A stretch of 64,000 nucleotides of DNA from Bacillus sonorensis NBRC 101234 = KCTC 13918 (GTDB taxonomy: Bacteria; Bacillota; Bacilli; Bacillales; Bacillaceae): assembly GCF_001592005.1 (NCBI RefSeq), contig NZ_BCVZ01000001.1:496001-560000 (forward strand), in the 5' to 3' direction. The translations under genes were made by a program, and so were the position numbers. Below, one piece after another: positions 26,807 through 37,774 of this stretch. A model generated the notes under the pieces. The model had not been told where the DNA came from. It saw only the letters and a program-made list of their open reading frames with translations, and did not search any database. The first letter of the stretch is position 1. Each line of letters opens with the position of its first letter.

Positions 26807-27193
26807 ATGGAGACACGGGCAGGCGTCCTGATTGCCGCGGTTCTGATCGCCGTTGCCGGCGTTTTCGTTGCCGGCGTTTTTATCCTGCAGAAAGCGACAG
26901 GGGGCCTTGTGCCGCTGGCCGATCATTTCATACAAGGCCAGGGAAAGCCTGAGGCTTATTATCTCAAAGCTGAAGATCATGCAGAAAAGCTGTATAACGG
27001 AAAGTACAACTACACATTAACCGGATATGACGCGAGCGGACACAAACAGCAGATTAACGCAGAGGCAGACAAAAAACTGCGTCCCGGCGCTTTCATCAAA
27101 GTATGGGCGTACGGAACGAAAGGCAAAAGCTTGACTGAAGTACACGAAGAAGAAATCCCTGAGGGCGCTTTGGCCGCCATGAAAACCAATTAA
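26807..27193 (+). CDS. yxeA: YxeA-family secreted or membrane-anchored protein (DUF1093)
   Basis: 128 residues: an N-terminal hydrophobic segment (about residues 6-27, signal or anchor), then an OB-like DUF1093 domain with YYLKAEDHAEKLYNGKYNYTLTGYDASG and FIKVWAYGTKGKSLTEVHE. Members accompany Bce-type peptide systems. In B. subtilis yxeA is the last gene of the yxdLM-yxeA unit; here it is on the opposite strand beside yxdJ, but has its own YxdJ-type box. AGGAGAAGGT precedes the ATG. Confidence 0.85.
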   Translation: METRAGVLIAAVLIAVAGVFVAGVFILQKATGGLVPLADHFIQGQGKPEAYYLKAEDHAEKLYNGKYNYTLTGYDASGHKQQINAEADKKLRPGAFIKVWAYGTKGKSLTEVHEEEIPEGALAAMKTN

Positions 27194-27218
27194 AACCCCA
27201 TCGCCTGATGGGGTTTTC
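27192..27218. terminator. Bidirectional terminator between yxeA and the chemoreceptor
   Basis: AAAACCCCATC-GCCT-GATGGGGTTTT perfect stem. Confidence 0.85.
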
Positions 27219-27221
27219 TGC

Positions 27222-28907
27222 TTAATATTTAAATCGATTGATGACGGTTTGTAGTTCTTCAGCCAATTGAGACAGCGATTCTGCTGCATAAGAGATTTCT
27301 TCCATCGAAGCCAGCTGCTCCTGGGTTGAGGAAGCAACCGCTTTTGTGCTGGCCGACGTTTCCTGTGATCCGGATGCCAATGTTTGAATGGTGTTTTGAA
27401 CCATTTCGACACCTGATGTCAGCTGCTGAGTAGAAGCTGCGACTTCTTGGATTTGAGAAGCAACCTGTTCCACCAAGTTCAAAATTTCGTTGAAATTACC
27501 GGTTGTCTCCTGGGACAGGGCTATTCCGGAGCTGACATTTTCTTGAACGACTTTAATATTATTTACCGTTTCTACCGATTCATTTTGGATCGTTGTGACC
27601 AATGATTGAATGTGGTTCGCGGACTTATTCGTTTCGTCCGCCAATTTCCGGACCTCTTCCGCTACGACGGCAAACCCTTTTCCTTGTTCTCCCGCTCTTG
27701 CTGCTTCAATTGCCGCGTTCAGCGCCAGCAAATTCGTCTGCCCCGAAATATCGGTGATGAGCGACGAAATGTTGCTGATTTCCGCCGTGCTGGACACAAG
27801 CGCCTGCAGGCCGCTTCCGGCTGAGTCGACGGATTTATCAATGAAATTCATTTGTTCGAGCATTTTATGAACGGACTCGGAGCCGATTTCGGCTTTGTCT
27901 CTCATCGAAGACGACAGATCCGCTATACTGCCTGTATTGGAGGCAACGGATGATAAACGGTCCAGCAATTCATGAATCGATTCCGAGCTTTTTTCTGTCA
28001 TTTCGCTTTGCGTCATATTGCTGTCCGCAATCGCCTGCATCTCTTCCGAAATCAACTCGGAGGTCGATTTCGATTCCTCCGCGCTTGCCGACAACTGTTC
28101 AGAGGATGCGGCGACTTGTTCAGACGAGCTGCTGATCTGCTTCACAATTTGCGTCAGCGACTGAACAAAAGCATTGAAAGAATTTGCAAGTTGGCCGAAC
28201 TCGTCTTTATTTTTGACGATCACTTTTTTGGTTAAATCCGCCTCGCCGTGGGCGATATCCTCAAGCTGCTGATTCAGGCTTCTCAACGGTACCAGAATAG
28301 ACTTCAAAAGCAGCAGGCTCAAAACAATTCCCAATAGGGCTGATACTCCTGTGACAATGATGATGACCCATTCGCTCATCGTCCCATTGGCGCTGATCTC
28401 TGCCTTCAGATCTTCCACCTCTTGTTCCAGGCTTTCGACCAGCTGATTGACAGACGGATCGAGGACATCTTTTCTTAATGTCCTTTCCTCTCCGAAATGG
28501 ATCGATTCGGCTTTTTTAGGGCTTGAAGCGTAAGTCTGCATGACTTGTTGATTTAAATCCCAATAAGCCTTGAAATTTTCTTTAATTTCTTCGACGTTCG
28601 CTTTGTATGTTTCTTCCCGGATCAGTTTGCCGGCCCGGTCAAGACTTTTTAAAACATCATCAGCCTTGTCCTTCATTCCTTCACTGTATTCATTGTCTCC
28701 GGTCATAATAAGGCCTCTCTCGTCATTCGACAAGCCGGTCAGACGGTATTGAATATGCTTAATCTCTTTTTGAAATTCCATCTTGTCCTTAAGTTCTTCA
28801 TTCTTTTTCACTGTAGAAGAAATCATAAAAACAGAGGAACCTCCGATTCCGAGGATTGAAACGACTAGAATAGATATGATTCCCAGCAGTTTTGTTTTCA
28901 CTTTCAT
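27222..28907 (-). CDS. Methyl-accepting chemotaxis protein
   Basis: Membrane chemoreceptor of 561 residues. One helix at about residues 7-30, an extracellular four-helix-bundle sensor (residues 31-180), a second helix near 182-204, a HAMP domain ([22 protein letters not shown]) and a long coiled-coil signalling domain. The highly conserved hairpin tip that contacts CheA/CheW is seen in [22 protein letters not shown] in two halves around residue 390. Ligand unknown; resembles B. subtilis YvaQ/TlpC-type receptors in size. Single gene. Confidence 0.92.
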   Translation of the reverse strand: MKVKTKLLGIISILVVSILGIGGSSVFMISSTVKKNEELKDKMEFQKEIKHIQYRLTGLSNDERGLIMTGDNEYSEGMKDKADDVLKSLDRAGKLIREETYKANVEEIKENFKAYWDLNQQVMQTYASSPKKAESIHFGEERTLRKDVLDPSVNQLVESLEQEVEDLKAEISANGTMSEWVIIIVTGVSALLGIVLSLLLLKSILVPLRSLNQQLEDIAHGEADLTKKVIVKNKDEFGQLANSFNAFVQSLTQIVKQISSSSEQVAASSEQLSASAEESKSTSELISEEMQAIADSNMTQSEMTEKSSESIHELLDRLSSVASNTGSIADLSSSMRDKAEIGSESVHKMLEQMNFIDKSVDSAGSGLQALVSSTAEISNISSLITDISGQTNLLALNAAIEAARAGEQGKGFAVVAEEVRKLADETNKSANHIQSLVTTIQNESVETVNNIKVVQENVSSGIALSQETTGNFNEILNLVEQVASQIQEVAASTQQLTSGVEMVQNTIQTLASGSQETSASTKAVASSTQEQLASMEEISYAAESLSQLAEELQTVINRFKY

Positions 28908-29036
28908 TATTGTGATCCTTTCTCCTTTATGTCATCAATGATGAAAAACAGTCTTCAAATTAAATATCTTCTTCATTTCATAGTATCGACATATTTCGTT
29001 AAAATTTGAGATTTTGCATGAATGTAAGCCGAAGAA

Positions 29037-29068
29037 AAAGCTCTGCCGGGACGGCAGAGCTTTTGAAT
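29037..29068 (-). terminator. Terminator after the alanine/glycine symporter gene
   Basis: AAAAAGCTCTGCCG-GGA-CGGCAGAGCTTTT stem directly beyond the stop codon of the minus-strand gene. Confidence 0.85.
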
Positions 29069-29070
29069 GA

Positions 29071-30495
29071 TTAATGAATTGGTTTACTTGGCGGACCCGC
29101 CGATTTGGTATGTTCATAGAAGTGATGGAAATAATCCTTTGTCTCTGCTTTGATGACTTTCCAAAGCAGCAGGATGGCGATCAGGTTTGGAATCATCATC
29201 AGCGCATTCGCCATATCGGCAAACGCCCATACGGTGACGAGGTTGGCAATCGTCCCGATGCCGCAGGCAAGGATGTAGACCAGCCTGTAGCCCGCAATTC
29301 CTTTGGAACCGGCCAAATATTCGAAGCACTTTTCTCCGTAAACATACCAGCCGACAATTGTAGAGAACCCAAAGAAAATCACCGACAGCGACACAATGTA
29401 TTCTCCTGCCGCGCCGAGTACTGAGGCAAAAGCCGCGCTCGTCAATGCCCCGCCTTCCAGGCTGGCATTATGGGCCACACCTGATATCAAGCCGCCAGAC
29501 GGGTCCCAGAAACCGGTAATGATAAGGGTTAAACCGGTCATCGTACACACCACGATCGTAACGATAAATGTCCCGGTCATTGCGACAAGCGCCTGTTTTA
29601 CCGGATGGTCTGCGCGCGCATTTCCGGCGATTAGCGCGGCCGTCCCAAGGCCTGCTTCGTTTGAAAAAATACCGCGGGATACCCCGTTCCGAACCGCTTC
29701 AGATACGGCTATTCCAAGAAAGCCGCCGGCTGCTGCCACAGGGTGGAAAGCATAATAGAAAATCAGCTCAAAAGCCGGAAAAATCTTGTCATAATTCAAA
29801 ATCAGAATCAAAATCGCCCCGCCCATGTAAAGAAAAGCCATGATTGGCACAAAGAAGCTGGCAACCGTGCTGATCCGTTGGATGCCGCCAAAGATGATGA
29901 CGCTGACGAGAATGACCAGAATCAGCCCTGTCACCCAGTTTTCGATGCCGAAGCTGTTCTTCGTAATATCAGCGATCGTATTGGATTGGACACTGTTGCC
30001 TATCCCCAAAGCGGCAAAAGCTCCAAACAGCGCAAAGGCGATGGCGAGTCCTTTAAATCTGCGGCCGAGTCCGCGTTCAATATAATACATCGGCCCGCTT
30101 GAATATTCCCCTTTTTCATTTTTTACGCGAAATTTAACAGCGAGCAAGGCTTCAGCGTATTTCGTTGCCATGCCCAACAGCCCGACAACCCACATCCAAA
30201 AGATCGAACCCGGTCCGCCGAGTGTCAATGCCGTCGCGACACCTGCGATATTTCCGTTTCCGATCGTGGCGGCGAGCGCTGTCATTAAAGCTTTAAAATG
30301 GCTTACATCCCCTTCGGCAGCCGCGTCTTTGCTGTCTTCCTTGCCAAACCCGATCTTAAACGCATAGATCAGGCGGCGAAATTGCAGTCCTTTTAAAACA
30401 ATTGTTAAAAATAAGCCTGTCCCAAATAATAAAATTAAACTGGGCGGCCCCCATAATACCTTATTAATCTTGCCTAGTATTTCTAAGATATCCAT
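29071..30495 (-). CDS. Alanine/glycine:cation symporter (AGCS family)
   Basis: Sodium- or proton-coupled amino-acid symporter of 474 residues with about 10-11 membrane helices. Family motifs: ALAATIGNGNIAGVATAL near 75, AVSEAVRNGVSRGIFSNEAGLGTAALI near 280 in two halves, and GMATKYAEALLAVKFR. Start at 30495 (MDILEILGKIN) follows AGGAG by 8 bases; a 30-codon longer frame is rejected. It is divergent from ald, so alanine is the likely cargo, though glutamine (as for AlsT) is possible. Confidence 0.88.
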   Translation of the reverse strand: MDILEILGKINKVLWGPPSLILLFGTGLFLTIVLKGLQFRRLIYAFKIGFGKEDSKDAAAEGDVSHFKALMTALAATIGNGNIAGVATALTLGGPGSIFWMWVVGLLGMATKYAEALLAVKFRVKNEKGEYSSGPMYYIERGLGRRFKGLAIAFALFGAFAALGIGNSVQSNTIADITKNSFGIENWVTGLILVILVSVIIFGGIQRISTVASFFVPIMAFLYMGGAILILILNYDKIFPAFELIFYYAFHPVAAAGGFLGIAVSEAVRNGVSRGIFSNEAGLGTAALIAGNARADHPVKQALVAMTGTFIVTIVVCTMTGLTLIITGFWDPSGGLISGVAHNASLEGGALTSAAFASVLGAAGEYIVSLSVIFFGFSTIVGWYVYGEKCFEYLAGSKGIAGYRLVYILACGIGTIANLVTVWAFADMANALMMIPNLIAILLLWKVIKAETKDYFHHFYEHTKSAGPPSKPIH

Positions 30496-30587
30496 ATGAC
30501 TCACTCCTGACAAAGATAACGCTTTCATAGCTGCATGAGATATTCTATCACAACGGAAAATGGTTATGTTTGTGAAACAACACAAAA

Positions 30588-30601
30588 TGTAATCGCTTTC
30601 A
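30588..30601. promoter_or_regulatory. CcpA cre site between the symporter gene and ald
   Basis: TGTAATCGCTTTCA matches all 14 positions of TGWAANCGNTNWCA. A second weaker candidate (TGTAAGCGCTTTTT on the minus strand) lies near 30710-30723. The rest of the 313-base gap is AT-rich with no gene. Confidence 0.75.
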
Positions 30602-30808
30602 TTTGTTTTTTTAACAAAACTATTTTTTATAGAAAAAAATTTTAATAGATAACTCCTCTCATCAAGCCTTTCACCTTATTCAACGTTCACAAATTTGTTA
30701 AATTTCACAAAAAAGCGCTTACATTTTTGATTTTACACACGATGCTCTTCCCGATTCAGAGATTTATACTAGCGATAGAATCATATTTCATTTGAGGGGG
30801 ACGACATC

Positions 30809-31939
30809 ATGATCATTGGAATTCCTAAAGAAATTAAAAACAATGAGAACCGTGTAGCCATTACTCCGGCTGGAGTAGTCGCGCTTAAAAAAAGCGGTCA
30901 TCAAGTTTTAATCGAACAGGGGGCCGGACTTGGAAGCGGCTTTGAGGACACCGACTACAAAGCCGCCGGAGCGGAGATTTTGGTTGAAGCGAAAGATGTG
31001 TGGGGAAAAGCGGATATGGTCATGAAGGTGAAAGAGCCGATCAGCTCTGAATACGGCTATTTCCGAAAAGGACTTGTTTTATTTACGTATCTGCACTTAG
31101 CAGCTGAACCTAAGCTTGCGAAAGCGCTTGTGGACAGCGGCGTCACAGCCATCGCTTACGAAACGGTCGAAGTGAACCGGACGCTTCCGCTCCTGACTCC
31201 AATGAGTGAAGTCGCCGGACGCATGGCTTCGCAGATCGGCGCGCAATTTCTTGAGAAATCAAAAGGCGGCAAAGGCATCCTGTTATCGGGCGTACCCGGT
31301 GTAAAACGCGGCAAAGTCACGATCATCGGCGGCGGAGTGGTCGGTACGAACGCTGCCAAAATCGCTGTCGGACTTGGTGCTGACGTCACTTTGATCGACT
31401 TGAGCGCTGAGCGCCTCCGTCAGCTCGATGACCAGTTTGGCAAAGACATTCAAACGCTTATGTCTAACCCGCTCAACATTGCGGAAGCCGTAAAAGACTC
31501 AGACCTTGTCATCGGCGCCGTCTTAATTCCTGGTGCAAAAGCGCCGAAGCTTGTCACAGAAGAGATGATTCAGTCGATGTCCCCAGGCTCAGTTGTTGTA
31601 GACGTGGCGATTGACCAGGGCGGCATTATTGAAACGGTTGATAAAATCACCACGCATGACGATCCGACTTACACGAAGCACGGCGTTGTCCATTATGCCG
31701 TCGCCAATATGCCGGGAGCCGTTCCTCGTACATCAACGATCGGCTTAACAAACGTCACTATGCCTTACGCTTTGCAAATCGCAAATAAAGGCGTTGAACA
31801 AGCAGTCGCCGAAAATCAGGCGCTCGCGCTCGGCGTCAACGTTGCAAACGGAAGCATCACCTACAAGGCCGTCGCGCGCGACCTTGGATATGAATACGCA
31901 TCTGTAGAAGATGCATTTCAAACGGTAACCGCTGGTTAA
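30809..31939 (+). CDS. ald: Ald, L-alanine dehydrogenase
   Basis: NAD-dependent oxidative deamination of L-alanine to pyruvate and ammonia; needed for alanine use and normal sporulation in Bacillus. 376 residues. Substrate site residues are in [18 protein letters not shown] (start) and [10 protein letters not shown] (His near 96). The Rossmann motif is [17 protein letters not shown] near 170, followed by the acidic ID at the end of the second strand. The ATG follows GAGGGGGACG. Paired with the divergent symporter. Confidence 0.95.
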   Translation: MIIGIPKEIKNNENRVAITPAGVVALKKSGHQVLIEQGAGLGSGFEDTDYKAAGAEILVEAKDVWGKADMVMKVKEPISSEYGYFRKGLVLFTYLHLAAEPKLAKALVDSGVTAIAYETVEVNRTLPLLTPMSEVAGRMASQIGAQFLEKSKGGKGILLSGVPGVKRGKVTIIGGGVVGTNAAKIAVGLGADVTLIDLSAERLRQLDDQFGKDIQTLMSNPLNIAEAVKDSDLVIGAVLIPGAKAPKLVTEEMIQSMSPGSVVVDVAIDQGGIIETVDKITTHDDPTYTKHGVVHYAVANMPGAVPRTSTIGLTNVTMPYALQIANKGVEQAVAENQALALGVNVANGSITYKAVARDLGYEYASVEDAFQTVTAG

Positions 31940-32007
31940 GCGGACTTTATCTCTCTGTCAATTGAATGGAGAACATTTTAATAACGCTTTCTGACTGTCC
32001 TTTCACG

Positions 32008-32038
32008 AAAAAAAGCCGGATATCATCCGGCCTTTTTT
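32008..32038. terminator. Bidirectional terminator between ald and ganB
   Basis: AAAAAAGCCGGAT-ATC-ATCCGGCCTTTTTT stem with A and T runs on the two sides. Confidence 0.85.
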
Positions 32039-32109
32039 CATTCTGCTTTAAACATTGAAGGACGTTTTCCGGCACACGGTGTTCGCCTTCATCCGAAATC
32101 GGCTGCAAG

Positions 32110-33447
<1,338 letters not shown>

Positions 33448-33487
33448 TCAAGAGAAACATCCACATTAAAGCGGATGTCCCCCGGGC

Positions 33488-35557
33488 TTATTTTTTTGTT
33501 TTTACCGCTATTCGGGCTTCATATTTTTCCAAAGTGATTTCGCCGGTCAGCGTTTCGCCGGTCAGCGTTTCGCCGGTCAGCATATCTTTAACGGCCGACT
33601 CCAACACGACGGGCTGACGTTTTTCTGTGAAATTCATGATGAAAATATAATCATTTTCTTCATCCTGTCTGACTTGAACGGAGACGCCAGGCTGATGTTT
33701 CACGTCAAAAGCCGGTTCAATCGATCGCTCTTTGATCAATGTTTCATAAAAATCCCGATGAAATTGGCTGCTTAAGCGCGCACCGATATAGTACGTCTTC
33801 CCCTGTTTGTATGAATGGCTTGTAACAGCCGGCGTGTCCGCATAAAAATCGTCCTCATAGAATCCCACGGGATCTGCCGTATCCAGCTTCAGCACGGTCG
33901 CATAATCTTTCAGCTCATACGACCGGTTTTGATAACGGACCGCATTTTTGTCGCCCGGATAGAGCGTATCGGTTTCAACAGGCTCCATGCCAAACATCTC
34001 TTGCAGATCTTGCGGCCATCCGCCTAAATAGGTCAGGTCATATTCGTTGACGATTCCGCTAATATACGTCATCACCAATGTGCCCCCGTTTGCAGCAAAT
34101 GCTTTTAAACGCGCGACTGTTTCTTCGCTTGCTAAGTAAAGCATCGGAACGATCAGCAGCCGGTACGGCGAAAAATCCTGTTCCTTCGTAATCACGTCGA
34201 CTGGAATATCACGCTCCCAAAACGCGCGGTAGTGCTCGTGCAAGGTTTGGGGATACCGCTTGGTTTTGATCCCGAATCCTTGTGCATCTTCGAGCGCCCA
34301 ATGGGTTTCCCAATCATAGAGAATCGCGACATCCGCGGGCCGGGTCGTTCCGACGACTTCAGACAGCTCTTCAAGGGTTTGCCCCACTTTCGCCACTTCT
34401 TTAAACACGCGGTTCTCTGAACAATTGTCATGGCCGACAACCGCTCCGTGAAATTTTTCCGATGAACCGCGGGATTTCCGCCATTGAAAATAGAGGATGC
34501 TGTCAGATCCGTGGGCGATCATCTGCATAGAAGACAGGAGCTGCATGCCCGGCCGTTTCGCTTTATTAAAATCGTGCCAATTGACAGCGCTCGGCGTCGA
34601 TTCCATTAAAAGAAACGGCTGCTGTTTCAGGCTGCGGTACAAATCATTGATAAAGCCGACTTTCATAGCTAAATCAGCTGTGCTTTCCCAATCATTGTGC
34701 CAGGCGGGATACGCGTCCCAGCTGATCACGTCCAGGTGTTTGGCAAACTTGCTGTAGTCCAGCCCTTGAAATGGAATGAGATCATGTGTGTCGGCCATAA
34801 AGTTGGTCGTAATCGGAATATTCGGCGTGATTTCCTTCAACGGAACGATTTCATTTTGAAAGAAAGAGATTGTCTGGTCAGTGACGAAGCGGCGCCAGTC
34901 CAAATTCAAGCCGTGCACCGCATTTTCCCCGATCGGAGACGGCGATTGAATCTGCGACCAATCGTTGAAGGTGTGGCTCCAAAAAGGCGTCCACCATGCG
35001 TCATTCAAAGATTTAAGATCATGGTTGTACTTCTTTTTCAGCCAGTCTCTGAAGGCGTGCTGGCATTGATCACAATGGCATTCTCCCCCGTATTCGTTGG
35101 AAACATGCCACATCAAAAGGGCAGGATGACTGCCGTACCTTTCCGCCAGCAAGCGGTTGATCTCTCTCGTTTTTTCACGGTATACGTATGAAGTGAAGCA
35201 ATGGTTATGCCTTCCGCCATGAAGCTGTTTGACACGTTCCGTATTCACGCGCAGCACTTCCGGATACTTTTGCGACAGCCAAGCAGGACGGGCGCCGCTC
35301 GGTGTCGCCAATATAATCCGGCCGCCGTTCCGGTGAATGCTCTCAAAAATATCATCCAGCCATTCAAACGTATAGACGCCTTCCTCCGGCTCAAGAGCGC
35401 TCCATGAAAAAATCCCCACTGAAAATGTATTCGTATGGGCAAGTTTCATCAGCTTGATGTCATCTGCAAGAATATCCGGACGGTCAAGCCACTGATCCGG
35501 ATTGTAGTCTCCCCCGTGCAACATGTATTTTGCTTGTGTCGTATAAATTTTTGGCAT
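33488..35557 (-). CDS. ganA: GanA, beta-galactosidase of galactan use (GH42)
   Basis: Cytosolic enzyme of 689 residues, normal for GH42, that hydrolyses imported galacto-oligosaccharides. The acid/base Glu is in MWHVSNEYGGECHCDQCQ near residue 147, which also holds the Cys cluster for zinc. The nucleophile Glu is in FLLMESTPSAVNW near residue 304. A trimerisation domain and a C-terminal beta domain follow. Near the C terminus LTGET is repeated three times, encoded by a 15-base tandem repeat. AAGGAGAG precedes the ATG. It is downstream of the ganSPQ transporter. Confidence 0.95.
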   Translation of the reverse strand: MPKIYTTQAKYMLHGGDYNPDQWLDRPDILADDIKLMKLAHTNTFSVGIFSWSALEPEEGVYTFEWLDDIFESIHRNGGRIILATPSGARPAWLSQKYPEVLRVNTERVKQLHGGRHNHCFTSYVYREKTREINRLLAERYGSHPALLMWHVSNEYGGECHCDQCQHAFRDWLKKKYNHDLKSLNDAWWTPFWSHTFNDWSQIQSPSPIGENAVHGLNLDWRRFVTDQTISFFQNEIVPLKEITPNIPITTNFMADTHDLIPFQGLDYSKFAKHLDVISWDAYPAWHNDWESTADLAMKVGFINDLYRSLKQQPFLLMESTPSAVNWHDFNKAKRPGMQLLSSMQMIAHGSDSILYFQWRKSRGSSEKFHGAVVGHDNCSENRVFKEVAKVGQTLEELSEVVGTTRPADVAILYDWETHWALEDAQGFGIKTKRYPQTLHEHYRAFWERDIPVDVITKEQDFSPYRLLIVPMLYLASEETVARLKAFAANGGTLVMTYISGIVNEYDLTYLGGWPQDLQEMFGMEPVETDTLYPGDKNAVRYQNRSYELKDYATVLKLDTADPVGFYEDDFYADTPAVTSHSYKQGKTYYIGARLSSQFHRDFYETLIKERSIEPAFDVKHQPGVSVQVRQDEENDYIFIMNFTEKRQPVVLESAVKDMLTGETLTGETLTGEITLEKYEARIAVKTKK
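33541..33581 (-). repeat. 15-base tandem repeat inside ganA
   Basis: The unit CGCCGGTCAGCGTTT occurs in two full copies and one partial copy, encoding LTGET-LTGET-LTGE. Loss or gain of units keeps the frame. Confidence 0.85.
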
Positions 35558-35593
35558 GATACTCTCCTTTTTTAGACCATATTCTCCTTCGGA

Positions 35594-36433
35594 CTATCCT
35601 TTCGTTCCCCCTGCCGTCAATCCTGATACAAAGTTCTTTTGCAGTATGATAAAGATGACGGCTACCGGAATGCTGATCAAAATGGCGCCGGCGGCAAATG
35701 TCGTATAGCTGGCTCCCATGACTTCATTGACTAAATTGTATAAACCGATCGGCAATGTATACGACTCCGGCGTCCGCAATATCGTCGAAGACAAAACGAA
35801 ATCCCCGAGCGGTCCGGTGAATCCGTTCATGGCGACGACCGCGATCATCGGTTTGGATAGCGGCATGATAATCTGCAGAAAAATCCTTGTATTGCTTGCG
35901 CCGTCAATCTTAGCGCTCTCATCCAAATCGATGGGAATGGAGTCCATATACCCTTTCATCAAATACGTATTCATCGGTATGAGTCCGCCGATGTACAGCA
36001 AAATCAGCAGCCAATGGCTGTTCATCATTCCCAGCATCTGCGCTAAAACGAAGAGCGCAACCAAAGCCGAAAATTGAGGAATCATTTGCAGCAGCATGAA
36101 TAAAACTAAGGCGTTTTTTCTACCTTTAAAACGAAACCTTGAAAAAGCATAAGCTGTAAAAGAAACGCTGATGACCGACCCGATCATCGTGAAGATGCTG
36201 ATTTTCAGCGAGTTTACATACCATTGCCCGTATTGGAGGCTCTCTTTTCCGGCGAATAATTCTCTATAGTGATCCAATGTCGGATTTGCCGGAATGATAG
36301 AAGTACTGACCAAACTGTTGCCGGGATTAAAGCTGGCTCCCACCGTCCAAAGCAGAGGGTATATGATAACGACTGTCATAAAAGCCAACAGAGAATAGGC
36401 CAGAAGGAGCCGAAAGAATCTTCTTTTCTTCAT
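35594..36433 (-). CDS. ganQ: GanQ, galacto-oligosaccharide ABC permease (MalG-like)
   Basis: 279 residues with six membrane helices. The EAA loop that contacts the ATPase is DLDESAKIDGASNTRIFLQIIMPL in two halves near residue 190. It pairs with GanP and takes substrate from GanS. No ATPase gene is in the cluster; in B. subtilis the shared ATPase MsmX energises this importer. GAGGGGG lies 10 bases upstream of the ATG. Four bases separate it from the ganP stop. Confidence 0.92.
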   Translation of the reverse strand: MKKRRFFRLLLAYSLLAFMTVVIIYPLLWTVGASFNPGNSLVSTSIIPANPTLDHYRELFAGKESLQYGQWYVNSLKISIFTMIGSVISVSFTAYAFSRFRFKGRKNALVLFMLLQMIPQFSALVALFVLAQMLGMMNSHWLLILLYIGGLIPMNTYLMKGYMDSIPIDLDESAKIDGASNTRIFLQIIMPLSKPMIAVVAMNGFTGPLGDFVLSSTILRTPESYTLPIGLYNLVNEVMGASYTTFAAGAILISIPVAVIFIILQKNFVSGLTAGGTKG

Positions 36434-36436
36434 ATG

Positions 36437-37693
36437 TTAAGCCCCCTCTTTGAAAGAATTTGTCCGTCTGAACTGCCACAGTGCGATCGAGATGACGAAG
36501 ACCGACAGCAGGATCGTCAATGCGGCAGCTAAAGAGTACTGGCTTGACTGCATCGTTAATTTGTAAATCCAGGACACCAGAATGTCGGTTCCTCCCGCTG
36601 TTGACCCGGGAACAGCCGGACCGCCCCCATTGAATAGATAGATAATATTGAAGTTATTAAAATTAAAAGTGAATTGCGTAATGATAATCGGCGCCATCGC
36701 GATTAAAATCAGCGGCAATGTGATATGCCTGAATTTCGAAAACGCGGATGCCCCGTCAATTGTCGCCGCTTCATAAAGGTCGTCCGGAATCGACTGCAGA
36801 ACACCGGTCGTTACAATGAACACATAAGGAAATCCGAGCCATCCCTGCATGAGGATCAGCGCCAGCTTCGTCCAATTGGCATTCGTCATCCAAGGAATCG
36901 GATCGATCCCGAATGCGGAGAGGATTTGATGATTGAAAGCACCGAAGCTGTCATTAAAAAGGCCGGCAAACACAAGAATGGTAACAAAACCGGGCACGGC
37001 CCAAGGCAAGACCAGAATCGTCCGGAAAAATTTTTTGAAGCGGACTTCCTTCTGATTGACGACAACCGCCAACAAAATTCCCAACCCGACTTGGAGTGTG
37101 GAAGCGACAAGCGTCCAGACAATAGTCCAAGCTAAAACATCCAAAAAAGTCGACCGCCAAATATCAACGGTGAAAATTTCGGAAAATGTTTTAAATCCTA
37201 CCCAATCGACAAGGTGGGCAGGCGGAGAATGGTAGAGGTTATAGTTTGTAAAAGCTAATGCAAAGCTGAATAAAATCGGAAAAACAACGGCAAAAATCAG
37301 GATGAACAGCGATGGTCCGCTGATGAGATACGGATATCCCTGAGCCATTAAATTATGATATTGTTCCTTGAGTGAACTGATCTCCTTTTGTTCATCGCGC
37401 CGCTTTCCGTTTTGGTAGGCGTCCCGCAAATTGGCGTAATAGACAGCCAGCCCAAAACAGGTGACAATCACGGCAATGATGCCTTCTGCCAATAGAAAAA
37501 TCGAGTTGTCGCGCGGCACTTCGGTTCCAAGCGTAAACAGGCCCCACAGCCCGATATTCAGCAAATCGCCAAAAACCGCGAAGAACGAGACGCCTAAAAG
37601 AAGGAATAACAGACCTTTTATCCATTGTTTATTGTAGAATTGGCCCAGACCGGGAATAATCGATAATAGTAAAGCTTTTTTGCGATGCTGCAC
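36437..37693 (-). CDS. ganP: GanP, galacto-oligosaccharide ABC permease (MalF-like)
   Basis: Membrane subunit of 418 residues with an N-terminal hydrophobic pair of helices (SIIPGLGQFYNKQWIKGLL) before the six-helix permease core. The EAA loop is DLYEAATIDGASAFSKFRHITL near residue 330, in two halves. The start is taken as GTG at 37693, because AGAGGTG is 9-10 bases upstream; the GTG at 37705 (four codons longer) lies inside that ribosome site. Middle gene of ganS-ganP-ganQ. Confidence 0.9.
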   Translation of the reverse strand: MQHRKKALLLSIIPGLGQFYNKQWIKGLLFLLLGVSFFAVFGDLLNIGLWGLFTLGTEVPRDNSIFLLAEGIIAVIVTCFGLAVYYANLRDAYQNGKRRDEQKEISSLKEQYHNLMAQGYPYLISGPSLFILIFAVVFPILFSFALAFTNYNLYHSPPAHLVDWVGFKTFSEIFTVDIWRSTFLDVLAWTIVWTLVASTLQVGLGILLAVVVNQKEVRFKKFFRTILVLPWAVPGFVTILVFAGLFNDSFGAFNHQILSAFGIDPIPWMTNANWTKLALILMQGWLGFPYVFIVTTGVLQSIPDDLYEAATIDGASAFSKFRHITLPLILIAMAPIIITQFTFNFNNFNIIYLFNGGGPAVPGSTAGGTDILVSWIYKLTMQSSQYSLAAALTILLSVFVISIALWQFRRTNSFKEGA

Positions 37694-37774
37694 CTTCTCT
37701 TTCACCTCTTTATATGGACGTCCTTATAATAAATGGCGCCAAACTTAAGACAAGTTTGACACCACTGCTGCGGC

